DNA from: Chloroflexota bacterium
GTDB taxonomy: Bacteria; Chloroflexota; Dormibacteria; Dormibacterales; Dormibacteraceae
DNA: 42,002 nt
Direction: 5' to 3'
Assembly: GCA_005881155.1 (NCBI GenBank)
Contig: VBHN01000074.1
Span: 1-42,002, forward strand
In this document: positions 12,046 to 22,000 of the stretch, piece by piece
How the letters are laid out: each line of letters begins with the position of its first letter
How positions within the stretch are numbered: the stretch's first letter is position 1
Translations under genes and position numbers: made by a program
Notes under the pieces: generated by a model
Seen by the model: only the letters and a program-made list of their open reading frames with translations
Databases searched by the model: none
Told to the model about the DNA's origin: nothing

Positions 12046-12897
12046 CTAGCGACCGCCGTACTTGACCTCTGGGTTGGCCTCTCCGACGACCTCGAGCGAG
12101 CCCGAGTAGCTGTGCTCGGCGTCCGGGAAAACGCCCTCGGCCACCTCCGCGGCATAGCGGCGGGCAGCCTCGACCACCTGCTCCCCGAGGTTCGCGTAGG
12201 CCTTGACGAAGCGCGGCTTGCGGCCGGTGGTCAGGCCCAGCAGGTCGTGGACGACGAGCACCTGGCCGTCGCAGCCCGGTCCGGCGCCGATCCCGATGGT
12301 GGGGACGGCCAGGGCCGCGGTGATCTTGCTGGCGAGCGGAGAGGGGATTCCCTCGAGCACGATGCTGAACGCCCCCGCCGCTTCCAGCTCACGGGCGTCC
12401 TCGAGGATCCGGGCCGCGACCTTGGGGTCCTTGCCCTGGACCTTGAAGCCGCCCAGCCGGTTCACGCTCTGCGGCGTCAGACCGACGTGGCCCATGACCG
12501 GGATTCCGGCCTCGGTCAGCCGGCGGGTCGCCTCGACCGCGGTCGGCCCGCCGCCCTCCAGCTTCACCGCGTGCATCCCCGCCTCCTTGAGCAGGCGGCC
12601 GCCGTTGTGGACCGCCTCCTCGACCGAGGCCTGGTAGGAGAGGAAGGGCAGGTCACCGACCAGCAAGGCGTTGCTCGCGCCGCGCGACACGGCCCGGCCG
12701 AGCATGACCAGCTCGTCCATCGTGATCGGCAGGGTGGTCGGGTGGCCGAGCATCACCATGCCCGCCGAGTCGCCGACCAACAGGACCGGGATCTCGGCCG
12801 CGTCGAGAAGGCGCGCCGTCGTGTAGTCGTAGGCGGTCAGCATCGCGAATCGCCTGCCCTCGGCCTTGAACCGCTGCAGGTCCAGCACTGTCGTCAT
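12046..12897 (-). CDS. panB: 3-methyl-2-oxobutanoate hydroxymethyltransferase
   Basis: MLTAYDYTTARLLD, LVGDSAGMVMLGHPTTLPITMDE, GHVGLTPQSVNRLGGFKVQGK, IGIGAGPGCDGQVLV; GGAGGT Shine-Dalgarno before ATG 12897. Confidence 0.97.
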   Translation of the reverse strand: MTTVLDLQRFKAEGRRFAMLTAYDYTTARLLDAAEIPVLLVGDSAGMVMLGHPTTLPITMDELVMLGRAVSRGASNALLVGDLPFLSYQASVEEAVHNGGRLLKEAGMHAVKLEGGGPTAVEATRRLTEAGIPVMGHVGLTPQSVNRLGGFKVQGKDPKVAARILEDARELEAAGAFSIVLEGIPSPLASKITAALAVPTIGIGAGPGCDGQVLVVHDLLGLTTGRKPRFVKAYANLGEQVVEAARRYAAEVAEGVFPDAEHSYSGSLEVVGEANPEVKYGGR

Positions 12898-12922
12898 CGA
12901 AACCACCTCCGGTCGCTGCCGG

Positions 12923-13726
12923 CTAGCCGGTCAGCGCCACTTTGATCTCGTCCCCTTTCGCCGGCTCGAGTCCCGCCTCCAGCGCCAGCTCCAGGGTCGC
13001 CATCCCGAGAATACGGTAAACGCGGGCCGCTTCTTCCAATCCGTGCTTCTCGAGCTCTTCCAGGTGACGCCGCACGGTGGCCGGGTCGCCGCGCCGGATG
13101 GGGCCGATGAGGGCGCCCGTCAGCCCCTCCGCGGCCAGGTTCTTGACCACGCCCGAGACCAGCGGGAGCAGCGCCGCCAGGGCCTCCTCCCGGGTCCAGC
13201 CCAATGACTGCAGGATGCCGGCCGAGCGGCCGAGCAGGCCGATCAGCAGGTTCGAGCCCAGCACCGCCGCCACGTGGTAGAGGGCGCGCTGCTCGTCGGG
13301 CACGCGCCGAGGCACGCCGCCCAGGTCACGGGCCAGCTGGAAGAGACGGTCGGCGAGCGCCTCATCGGAGGCGTCGATCCCGATCAGCGAGCCCTCGAAC
13401 GCCGCCGGCGGCCGTTCGAAGGGAAAGGACTGGAAGGGATGGAAGGAGCCGACCACACGCCCCGCCTCGCGGGCCTCGGCCAGGGCGGCCAGGGGAAGCG
13501 ACCCGCTGACGTGCACGATCCGCGCGCCCGGCGGCAGGCTGCGGGCGAGCGCGGCGCCGACCGCGGGCACGGCCGGGTCGGAGACGGCGACGAAGGCGAC
13601 CTGGACCGCCGGCGCCGAGGCAGGCAGCCGGCGAGCCGCGACCAGCTCGGTACGGTGGCCCGCCGCGGCCAGGGCACGGGCCAGCGAGCGCCCGAGGCGG
13701 CCGCGGCCGGCGACGAGGAGGTCGAT
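12923..13726 (-). CDS. Rossmann-like plus DUF2520 domain protein; start codon unresolved (ORF track begins at 13570)
   Basis: Translating upstream of the listed start in frame gives IDLLVAGRGRLGRSLARALAAAGHRTELVAARRLPASAPAVQVAFVAVSDPAVPAVGAA, a complete dinucleotide-binding N-terminus directly after the ftsH TAG. Confidence 0.75.
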   Translation of the reverse strand: MDLLVAGRGRLGRSLARALAAAGHRTELVAARRLPASAPAVQVAFVAVSDPAVPAVGAALARSLPPGARIVHVSGSLPLAALAEAREAGRVVGSFHPFQSFPFERPPAAFEGSLIGIDASDEALADRLFQLARDLGGVPRRVPDEQRALYHVAAVLGSNLLIGLLGRSAGILQSLGWTREEALAALLPLVSGVVKNLAAEGLTGALIGPIRRGDPATVRRHLEELEKHGLEEAARVYRILGMATLELALEAGLEPAKGDEIKVALTG

Positions 13727-15571
13727 CTAGCTGGCGGTCGAGCGGGAGGCCGCCGCAGCCGCCGGCGGCTCCTGGGCCAGCAGCCGGTCGAACTCGGCGG
13801 CGTCGATGGTCTCCACGTTCTTGAGATGCTCGGAGATCAGCTCCAGGTGCCCGCGCCGCTCGGTGAGGATCCGCTTGGCGGTCTCGTAGCCGTCGCTGAC
13901 CAACCCCCGGACCTCCTCGTCGATGAGGGCGGCGATCTCCTCCGAGTAGTTGCGCTGCTCACCGAGATCGCGGCCCAGGAAGACCATCTCCTGCTTGACG
14001 CCCATGGCGACGGTGCCGAGCTTCTCGCTCATGCCCCACTGCGTCACCATCCGGCGGGCGGTGTCGGTGACGCGCTGGATGTCGTCGGAGGCGCCCGAGG
14101 TGATGTCGCCGAAGATGATCGCCTCGGCGGCGCGGCCGCCCATGGTGCCGGCGAGCTGGTCGACCAGCTGGGAGCGGGAGATCAGGTAGCGATCCTCCTC
14201 GGGCAGGCTCATCGTCCAGCCCAGGGCCATGCCCCGGGAGACGATCGAGATCTTGTGCACGGGGTCGCAGTTGGGGAGCGACTTCATGACCAGGGCGTGG
14301 CCGACCTCGTGGTAGGCGATGATCGACTTTTCGTGCTCCGAGATGCGCCGGCTCTTCTTCTCGGGTCCGGCGATGACGCGGGCGATCGACTCCTCCAGCT
14401 CGTCCATCCCGATGACCTTCTTGTTGGCGCGCGCGGCCAGGATGGCGGCCTCGTTGATGAGGTTGGAGAGGTCGGCGCCGCTGAACCCGGGCGTCTGCCG
14501 GGCCAGCACGTCGAGGTCGACGGTGGTGTCGAGCGGCTTGTTTCGGGCGTGCACGTCCAGGATCGCCCGGCGGCCCTTGATGTCGGGCCGGTCGAGCGTG
14601 ACGTGGCGGTCGAAGCGGCCCGGGCGCAGCAGCGCGGGATCGAGGACGTCGGGCCGGTTGGTGGCCGCGATCACGATGACGTGGGTGTTGGTGTCGAAGC
14701 CATCCATCTCGACCAAGAGCTGGTTCAGGGTCTGCTCGCGCTCGTCATGGCCGCCGCCCAGGCCGGCGCCGCGCTGGCGGCCGACGGCGTCGATCTCGTC
14801 GACGAAGACGATGCAGGGAGAGTTCTTCTTGGCCTGGTCGAAGAGGTCGCGGACGCGACTGGCGCCGACGCCGACGAACATCTCGACGAACTCGGAGCCC
14901 GAGATCGAGAAGAAGGGAACGCCGGCCTCGCCGGCGACCGCCTTGGAGAGCAGGGTCTTGCCGGTTCCGGGCGGGCCGACCAGCAGCACGCCCTTGGGGA
15001 TGCGCGCGCCCAGGGCGACGAACTTCTCGGGGTACTTGAGGAACTCCACGATCTCGGTGAGCTCCTGCTTGGCCTCCTCCACCCCGGCCACGTCAGAGAA
15101 GGTGATCGCCGGCTTGTCGCCGGCGATCAGCCGCGCCCGGCTGCGGCCGAAAGACATGGCCTGGTTGTTCCCGCTCTGGGTCTGCCGAAGGATGTAGTAC
15201 ATGAAGCCGCCGATCAGGAGCAGCAGGATCAGGTTCGGCACCAGCACCTGCAGCCAGTAGGTGCTGGAGTTGGCGCTCTCGTAGGTGACGTCCACTCCGT
15301 CGTTCTTGGCCAGGTCGGACGCCAGCTGCTCGGTGTTGTCGGGCAGGTGCACGGCGTGCTTGTTGCCGTTCAGCTCGGTGACCTCGCCGTCGCTGCCCTT
15401 GATAACCAGCGACTTGACCTGGTGGTCGCCGGCCCGGTTGACGAGCTGCGAGTAGGTCCAGTCGTTGGACTTCTGCTGCGATTCGATCCCCTGCCAGGTG
15501 ATCCAGAAGACGACCCCGAGGACGAGAACGAGAGCGAAATAGAAGAGGCTGGAGCGGGGGACGCGAATCAC
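13727..15571 (-). CDS. ftsH: ATP-dependent zinc metalloprotease FtsH
   Basis: [58 protein letters not shown] zinc site; GTG start. Confidence 0.97.
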   Translation of the reverse strand: MIRVPRSSLFYFALVLVLGVVFWITWQGIESQQKSNDWTYSQLVNRAGDHQVKSLVIKGSDGEVTELNGNKHAVHLPDNTEQLASDLAKNDGVDVTYESANSSTYWLQVLVPNLILLLLIGGFMYYILRQTQSGNNQAMSFGRSRARLIAGDKPAITFSDVAGVEEAKQELTEIVEFLKYPEKFVALGARIPKGVLLVGPPGTGKTLLSKAVAGEAGVPFFSISGSEFVEMFVGVGASRVRDLFDQAKKNSPCIVFVDEIDAVGRQRGAGLGGGHDEREQTLNQLLVEMDGFDTNTHVIVIAATNRPDVLDPALLRPGRFDRHVTLDRPDIKGRRAILDVHARNKPLDTTVDLDVLARQTPGFSGADLSNLINEAAILAARANKKVIGMDELEESIARVIAGPEKKSRRISEHEKSIIAYHEVGHALVMKSLPNCDPVHKISIVSRGMALGWTMSLPEEDRYLISRSQLVDQLAGTMGGRAAEAIIFGDITSGASDDIQRVTDTARRMVTQWGMSEKLGTVAMGVKQEMVFLGRDLGEQRNYSEEIAALIDEEVRGLVSDGYETAKRILTERRGHLELISEHLKNVETIDAAEFDRLLAQEPPAAAAASRSTAS

Positions 15572-16855
15572 TTAGGAAAAGAACTCCTTGAGTTGGTGGC
15601 TCGATTCTAGCAGGGGCCTTGCGACCCCCACCATCTCGGCGTGGATGGACGGACCGCCGCCGCTGACGGCCCAGCGAGCGTCGATTGCAACCCCTGGGAC
15701 CCAGGCCAGATCACCGTCCGCGAAGACCAGCGGCAGCTGGTCGCGGAGGTGCCGGGGCACGTGCGCGTCGACCAGGATGTCCTGCAGCTTGCGGGTCCTG
15801 CCGGCGGGCAGGGGACGCATGCGAAGGCCCGGGCGGCGGGTGCCGAGGCGGAGCCGGGCGCCGGGCCGGAGGTGAGCGGCGGCGGGATCCGCGCAGCCGG
15901 CGCAGGGCCGGGTGCGGAGGATGGCGGCCGGGCCGGGCGAAGGCTGGGCGCGGGTCATGTCCAGGGAGTGATACCCACGCCGGACACGAATCGATCCAGG
16001 AAGGTCGAGCGAGTCCCCGGGCCGTCCCTCGCGGACGAGCCGGTCCAGGGCCCGGAGCTGCCGCCGGTCGAGCCCGGGTGCGCGCCCGGAGGCGACAGCA
16101 TGGAGGCGGCGGAAGGCCTCGGCCCGCAGCGCCGGGGAGGCGTCTTCGAGGACTTCGAGGTCGGCCTGCCGGGCGCCCTCCCCCAGCAGCCGTCCGGCCT
16201 CGGTCTCGAGTACGGCCTGCAGCCGGGCCGCGCGCCGGGCGGCGGCGTGGAGGTGGCGGGTCAGCCCCGGGCGGTCGGACTCCAGCCGCGGCAGCAGGTC
16301 GAGACGGACGCGCACCCGCGCGAATCGGCGGTCGCCGTTGGAAGGGTCTCGCAGGGACTCCGCACCCCGGGCGGCGAGGAAGGCCTCGACCTCCTCGTGC
16401 CAGACGCCGAGCAGCGGCCGGACGATCGGGCCCCGCCGCTCCGGCATGCCCCGCATGCCAGCCAGGCCCGCCCCCCGGAGAAGATGCAGCACGACCCCCT
16501 CGACGAGATCGTCCGCGGTGTGGCCGAGAGCCATCGTGGCCAGCCGGCTGCCGGCCAGGGCGGTCTCGAAGAAGCGGTAGCGCGCCGCCCGGGCGGCGGC
16601 CTGCAGTGAGCCCCTGGCCAGCGCTTCGCGCCGCCGTGCGCTGACCAGCTCGACGCCTAGGTTCAGGCAGAAGTCCGCCACCTTGGCCGCCTCGGCCTCG
16701 GACCCGGGCCTCAACGCGTGGTCGAAGTGGGCGGCTTTGACTGGCACGCCGGCTTCCAGGAGCCCGAGCAGGAGCGCGGTCGAGTCGGGACCGCCGGAGA
16801 GGGCCACCAGCATTCCTGCGCGATCGACGAGCGGAGAGGTGCGCAGGCTCTCCAC
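15572..16855 (-). CDS. tilS: tRNA(Ile)-lysidine synthase; listed ORF to 16921 reads through a tRNA gene, GTG at 16855 proposed
   Basis: MLVALSGGPDSTALLLGLLEAG PP-loop (SGGPDS), ALGHTADDLVEGVVLHLLRGAGLAGMRGM. Confidence 0.92.
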   Translation of the reverse strand: MESLRTSPLVDRAGMLVALSGGPDSTALLLGLLEAGVPVKAAHFDHALRPGSEAEAAKVADFCLNLGVELVSARRREALARGSLQAAARAARYRFFETALAGSRLATMALGHTADDLVEGVVLHLLRGAGLAGMRGMPERRGPIVRPLLGVWHEEVEAFLAARGAESLRDPSNGDRRFARVRVRLDLLPRLESDRPGLTRHLHAAARRAARLQAVLETEAGRLLGEGARQADLEVLEDASPALRAEAFRRLHAVASGRAPGLDRRQLRALDRLVREGRPGDSLDLPGSIRVRRGYHSLDMTRAQPSPGPAAILRTRPCAGCADPAAAHLRPGARLRLGTRRPGLRMRPLPAGRTRKLQDILVDAHVPRHLRDQLPLVFADGDLAWVPGVAIDARWAVSGGGPSIHAEMVGVARPLLESSHQLKEFFS

Positions 16856-16860
16856 GAGGG

Positions 16861-16935
16861 TGGTGGCGGTGGGTGGGTTCGAACCACCGACAACACGATT
16901 ATGAGTCGTGTGCTCTACCACTGAGCTACACCGCC
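16861..16935 (-). tRNA. tRNA with CAT anticodon, most likely elongator tRNA-Met (tRNA-Ile2 not excluded); CCA encoded
   Basis: GGCGGTG/CACCGCC acceptor, GCTC/GAGC D arm, CACGA-CTCATAA-TCGTG anticodon arm, GGTGG-TTCGAAC-CCACC T arm, ACCA 3' end. Confidence 0.93.
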
Positions 16936-16949
16936 GCGAGCCCGGAAGA

Positions 16950-17033
16950 CTACCTCGAAGGGGTGGCGTGTGCCTTCAGCTTGCGTTTCTTGGCCCGGTG
17001 CTTCGCGATCGCGACCCGCTTGCGCTTGTTCAC
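16950..17033 (-). CDS. 27-aa highly basic mini-protein (candidate ribosome-associated/small ribosomal protein)
   Basis: MNKRKRVAIAKHRAKKRKLKAHATPSR; AAGGAG Shine-Dalgarno 8 nt before the GTG; below the ORF-track length cutoff. Confidence 0.65.
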   Translation of the reverse strand: MNKRKRVAIAKHRAKKRKLKAHATPSR

Positions 17034-17056
17034 CCTGACGTCTCCTTCTCCTCCCG

Positions 17057-17093
17057 CATAAAAGACAAGAGGAGCCGGCACGCCAGCTCCTCC
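17057..17093 (-). terminator. Rho-independent terminator downstream of initiator tRNA
   Basis: Minus strand: GAGGAGC-N10-GCTCCTC stem followed by TTGTCTTTT. Confidence 0.7.
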
Positions 17094-17107
17094 AAATCAA
17101 CTCAGTT

Positions 17108-17182
17108 TGGTTGCGGAGCTTGGATTCGAACCAAGGACCTTCGGGTTATGAGCCCGACGAGCTGCCGCTGCTCCACTCCGCG
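17108..17182 (-). tRNA. Initiator tRNA-fMet (CAT), CCA encoded
   Basis: CGCGGAG/CTCCGCA with C1-A72 mismatch, TCGGG-CTCATAA-CCCGA anticodon arm with three consecutive G-C pairs, TTGG-TTCGAAT-CCAA T arm. Confidence 0.96.
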
Positions 17183-17209
17183 GGAAGCATTATACCCAGC
17201 CTGGCAGCT

Positions 17210-17710
17210 CTACTTGTAGCGGCCGCCCCGCTTGGCTTCGAGGTTCCGCTTGACGTCCAGCAGCCGCTCCTCGCTGGACTTCATGAACTTGGAGAGCTTT
17301 TCTTCGAAGAGCGGATCGGCCCCCTCCGGGAGGACCTTGTCGCGCCGCCCGCGGCGCCATTTCGGGAGCACGGCGGCCGGGGCCTCGCGCGTCTGCTTGA
17401 GGGAGAGGTCGTACTTCCCGTTGGCCGGATTGACCTGGAGGACCTTGACCTTGACCCGCTCGTTGAGCTTCAGGTGGTCGCGCACGTCGCGGACGTACTC
17501 GTAGGCGATCTCGGAGATGTGGATCAGGCCGGTCTGGCCGCCGTCAAGGTTGACGAAGGCGCCGAAGTGGGTGATCCCGGTCACGGTGCCGTCGGCGGTT
17601 TGGCCGACCAGCTCGGCGGGCGCGGCGGCGACGCCGGTGGGCGTGGAGCCGTTCGAGGAAGAACCGTTGGAGCTTTCCGGGTGGGTCTCCGGGAGCACCA
17701 GGTCAGCCAA
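17210..17710 (-). CDS. Single S1 RNA-binding domain protein (YabR/GSP13-like)
   Basis: GTVTGITHFGAFVNLDGGQTGLIHISEIAYEYVRDVRDHLKLNERVKVKVLQVNPANGKYDLSLKQ. Confidence 0.88.
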   Translation of the reverse strand: MADLVLPETHPESSNGSSSNGSTPTGVAAAPAELVGQTADGTVTGITHFGAFVNLDGGQTGLIHISEIAYEYVRDVRDHLKLNERVKVKVLQVNPANGKYDLSLKQTREAPAAVLPKWRRGRRDKVLPEGADPLFEEKLSKFMKSSEERLLDVKRNLEAKRGGRYK

Positions 17711-17750
17711 TGGCTGACCGTCGGCCTGCGGCGGCCGTTCCGTCAGCGTC

Positions 17751-18191
17751 TCACCGGTGCCAGAAATTAGCGATCAACCTCCCGAGCGAATCCCACCAGC
17801 CAGCCAGCCGTCCTGTCACTCCGTCATTGCCGTCGTTGTTCTTCGCCGTCACGGCCGGCGTCGCCGTCGGGGCGGGCCGTCCCACCACGTAGACCCGCTC
17901 GTCATTTCGAGCATACCCATGTTGACGGGCGTCCTCATCCGCGGCGGCCCCGACGCTGCTGGCGAGCAGGTCCTGCCGGTAGCCGCTGTTCGCCGCCGCG
18001 ATGGCTTGGTTCTGCTGCCGCAGGTCGGCGGCCTCGGCGTTCAGCCGGTGGTTGAGCAGCACCTCCTGCGCGAATGCATAGCCCACCCAGACGACCGCCA
18101 CCAAGAGCAGCGCCAGGAGCGCGAACTCTTTCGAAAAGGGCGCGGGCATATTGACTTTTCCGACCGTGGTGACGGGGGTGATGCGACGCAT
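17751..18191 (-). CDS. Septum formation initiator (FtsB/DivIC-like) membrane protein
   Basis: Single N-terminal TM then coiled coil HRLNAEAADLRQQNQAIAAANSGYRQDLL; located upstream of rpsA-like S1 gene and downstream of mazG. Confidence 0.65.
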   Translation of the reverse strand: MRRITPVTTVGKVNMPAPFSKEFALLALLLVAVVWVGYAFAQEVLLNHRLNAEAADLRQQNQAIAAANSGYRQDLLASSVGAAADEDARQHGYARNDERVYVVGRPAPTATPAVTAKNNDGNDGVTGRLAGWWDSLGRLIANFWHR

Positions 18192-18287
18192 GCTGCGATG
18201 TTTTTGCTTCCCGTTTTGGACCCGGCCGCCCGGGAAACGAATGGGGACGATAGCACAGGCCGGATTCGAATGAAACGCCGCCGGCTG

Positions 18288-19085
18288 TTAAGCCGAGTCG
18301 GCCCAGAGCGCCTCCAGCGCGGCCTCGTCGAGGTGGCCCAGGTCGAGCCCGCGCTGCTCCGCGACGGCTTCCATTGCCTTGAACCTGCGCACGAAGCGCT
18401 GCCCGGCCGAGCGAAGCGCATCCTCGGGGTTCACCTTGCGCTTGCGCGCAACGCTGACGAGCGCGAAGAGCAGATCGCCGAACTCGCGGAAGAACTCCTC
18501 CTCGGTGCCTGCCGCGGCGAGCTCGCGCGCCTCCTCGGCGACGCCTGCCAGGGCCGACTCGGCGTCCCCGTAGTCGAACCCGACGCGAGCCGCACGCTTC
18601 TGCACGCCGAGCGACCAGGCCAGCGCGGGCAGCGTCGGCGGCACCTTGTCGACGGGTGACTGGCGCGCCTGGCCGTGCTGGGCGGCGTGCGCGAGCTTGT
18701 CACGCTCCCAGTTGCGGAGCACGTCTTCAGCGTCGCTGACCTCCCGGTCGCCGAACACGTGCGGATGGCGAGCTACCATCTTCGCCGCCTCCTGCTCGGA
18801 GATGGCCGCGGCGTCGAAGCGTCCTTTGTCGGCGGCGATCTGCGCGTGCATGGCCACCTGCAGCAGCACGTCACCCAACTCTTCGCGCAGCTTCGACTCG
18901 TCGCCGGAGTCGATCGCCTCCAACAGCTCGTAGGTCTCCTCGAGCAGGTACGGCCGTAGCGATTCGTGAGTCTGCTCCTTGTCCCACGGGCAGCCGTCGG
19001 GCGCGCGCAGGCGCCGCACGACCTCGAAGACCGCGGCCAGTCCGGGTGGATAGGGCTGCTCAGACACCGGCTTTGATTCTGGCAT
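18288..19085 (-). CDS. mazG: Nucleoside triphosphate pyrophosphohydrolase MazG (listed start at 19112; ATG at 19085 preferred)
   Basis: VVRRLRAPDGCPWDKEQTHESLRPYLLEETYELLEAID..ELREELGDVLLQVAMHAQIA. Confidence 0.94.
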   Translation of the reverse strand: MPESKPVSEQPYPPGLAAVFEVVRRLRAPDGCPWDKEQTHESLRPYLLEETYELLEAIDSGDESKLREELGDVLLQVAMHAQIAADKGRFDAAAISEQEAAKMVARHPHVFGDREVSDAEDVLRNWERDKLAHAAQHGQARQSPVDKVPPTLPALAWSLGVQKRAARVGFDYGDAESALAGVAEEARELAAAGTEEEFFREFGDLLFALVSVARKRKVNPEDALRSAGQRFVRRFKAMEAVAEQRGLDLGHLDEAALEALWADSA

Positions 19086-22000
19086 CTCGATAAAGCTCGG
19101 CCAGGGCGTCAAGCAGGTTCAGCAGGTCCTGCCGCCAGCTCTCCCCGGCGCGCTGCAGGCGCAGGCGGTTGGGCGTGACCCGGAGCTTCGCGCCGAACCG
19201 GTGCACCAGCTCGTCGACCTCGAGCGGCCGGTCGGGGTCGACGGTCAGCACCAGCTGAGCGCCGTCGGCGACGACCGAGCGAAGGCCGAGCTGCTGGCCG
19301 CGCAGCTTCACCCGCAGCGAGAAGGCAAGGTTGTCGAGCTGCGCCGGCGCCGCCCCGTAGCGGTCCCGCAGCGACCGGAAGAGCCCGTCGAGCTGAGCCT
19401 CGTCCTCGGCCGCCGCCAGCTCGCGATAAGCCTGCAGGCGCAGCCGCTCATCGCGGATGTAGGAGCGCGGGATGAAGTGGTCGAGGGGCAGGTTGAGGTT
19501 CATCTCGGGTGTCGTCAGCACGTCCTTGACCAGGTCCTCGTCACCGCCGCTGCGGATCCGCTGCACGGCGTGCCCGAGCATCTGCACGTACATCTCGAAA
19601 CCGACGGCGGCGATGGCGCCGTGCTGCTCGGAGCCGAGCAGGTTGCCCGCGCCGCGGATCTCGAGGTCGCGGAGCGCGATCTTGAAGCCCATCCCGAGCT
19701 CGTGCAGGCCGGACATCACGTCCAGGCGCTTGTCCGCGTTCTCGGTCAACGACCGCGTGGGGTCGAAAAGCAGGTAGCAGTAGGCCCGCTTGCCGGCCCG
19801 GCCGACGCGACCGCGCAGCTGGTAGAGCTGTGACAGACCGAACCGGTCCGCGTTCTCGACCAGGATGGTGTTGACGTTGGGGATGTCGAGGCCGGACTCG
19901 ATGATGGTCGTGCAGACCAGGACGTCGAAGCGGTTCTGGTTGAAGTCGACCATCACCCGCGCGAGGTCGTCCTCGTGCATCTGTCCGTGGCCGATCGCCA
20001 CCCGCGCGCCGGGGACCAGCCGCTGCACGCGCTCGGCGGCGCGCTGGATGGTGCGGACGCGGTTGTGCAGGAAGTAGACCTGGCCGCCGCGGTCGAGCTC
20101 GCGCTCGATGACCTGCTTGACCAGCTCGTCTTCATCTGAGGTGACGTAGGTCTTGATCGGCTGCCGGTCTTCGGGCGGCGTCTGGATGACGCTCATGTCG
20201 CGGAGGCCGGCGACGGCCATGTGGAGCGTGCGGGGGATCGGTGTCGCGCTCAGCGTCAGCACGTCGACGTTGGCGCGGAGGCGCTTGAGCCGCTCCTTCT
20301 GGACGACCCCGAAGCGCTGCTCCTCGTCGATGACGACCAGCCCCAGGCGCTTGAAGCGCACGTCTTTCTGGAGGACGCGGTGGGTGCCGATGACGATGTC
20401 CACAGTGCCCGCCTTGATGCCGGCGACCGCCTTCGCCTCCTCCTCGTCCGAGGCGAACCGGGAGAGCATGGCGAGCTCGACCGGGTAGGGCCTGAGCCGC
20501 TCCTGGAAGACCAGGAAATGCTGCTGCGTGAGGATGGTGGTCGGCACCAGCATGGCGACCTGTTTGCCGCTCTGCACGGCCTTGAAAGCGGCCCGCAGCG
20601 CGAGCTCGGTCTTGCCGAAGCCGACGTCGCCGCAGAGCAGCCGGTCCATGGGCTTCTCCGACTCCATGTCGGACTTGATCTCCACCAGCGCGGTCAGCTG
20701 GTCGGGCGTCTCCTCGAAGGGGAAGGAAGCCTCCAGCTCAGCCTGCCAGGGCGTGTCGGGCTCGAAGGCGAAGCCGGGCTTGGCCTCCCGCGCCGCATAG
20801 AGCTTGAGCAGGTCGTCCGCGATGTCCTCGACCGACTTCTTGGCGCGGCTTCGGGCCTTCTCCCAGGCACCGGTGCCGAGCCGGTTCAGGGACGCCTCCT
20901 CCTCCCCGCCGCCCAGGTACTTCTGGACCCGGTCGAGGGACTCGACGGGGACGAAGAGCCGGTCGCCCTCGGCGTACTCCAGCTCGAGGTACTCGCGCTG
21001 GGTACCGTCGAGCTCCTTCAGGCCGATCCCCTGGAACCGGGCCACCCCGTGGTCGACGTGCACGACCAGCTCGCCGGGCTGAAACTCGAGGCTGACGGTC
21101 GGCAGGCCTCGCCCGGGTCCTCCCCGCCTCACCGCCGGGCGCCGGACCCGGCCGAAGAGCTCGTGGTCGCCGAGCAGCATCAGGCCCAGCTCGACGTTCT
21201 CGGCCCCCACAGGCAGGTCCGCATCCGCGACGGAGAGGCCGCTCCCGATCTCGGCGTCGAGGTCGAGCTCGACCTCTCCCAGCGTTCTTTCGATGCCTGC
21301 CTCGAGGAGAAAGGCTTGGAGCCTCTCCGCCTGCTCGGACGCCAGGACGACCTCCGCGTGCTGCCGGGCCAACTCGACCAGTGCGGTGGGACGCCGGACC
21401 AGCGGCTCGGGTTGGCGCCAGCCGAGGTCGAGGCCGCCTTCGGCCTCGCCCACGCTCACCCGAACCCGCTCCCAACCGTCGGCGCTGAGCCGGCTGCTGG
21501 CGACCAGAGGCGGCCGGAACCCTGCCGGCAGCTCATGGTCCGCGGCCTCCGCCTCGCTGAGGGCGGCCGTCTCCCGCTCCAGCTCGCCGGCCTCCGCCAG
21601 CTGACGGTCCGCTTCGAAGTCGACGATCCGCGCGCCGGCGGGAAGGTGGTCGAAAAGCGTGGGCAGGTCGGGGTCGAGGTAGGCCGCGTAGAACTCCACG
21701 CCGGGGAAGGTCGACCCGGTCTCCAGCCGCGCCAGCTCGTCCTCCCAGTCGGCGCGGACGTCACCCCGCAGCCCGTCCAGCTCGACCGACCCGCGCAGCC
21801 GGGCAACCGCAGCCCGGCCGCGGCTGGCGCCGAGCACGACCTCACGGCCCGGCCGCACCGTCACCCTCGGCACCGACATCACGGAGCGCTGGTTGCCGGG
21901 GTCGAAGAGACGCAGGCTCTCGACCTCGTCGCCGAAGAACTCGGCCCGAACCGGAGCGCGGGCGGCCGCGGGGAAGATGTCGAGGATGCCTCCGCGCACG

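Noticed and set aside
13274-15610. 778-aa plus-strand ORF antisense to ftsH
   Set aside because: Same shadow composition; covers ftsH and part of the DUF2520 gene with no recognisable domain.
16861-16921. N-terminal MVEHTTHNRVVGGSNPPTATT extension of TilS
   Set aside because: It is the translation of the tRNA(CAT) gene, a common false gene start.
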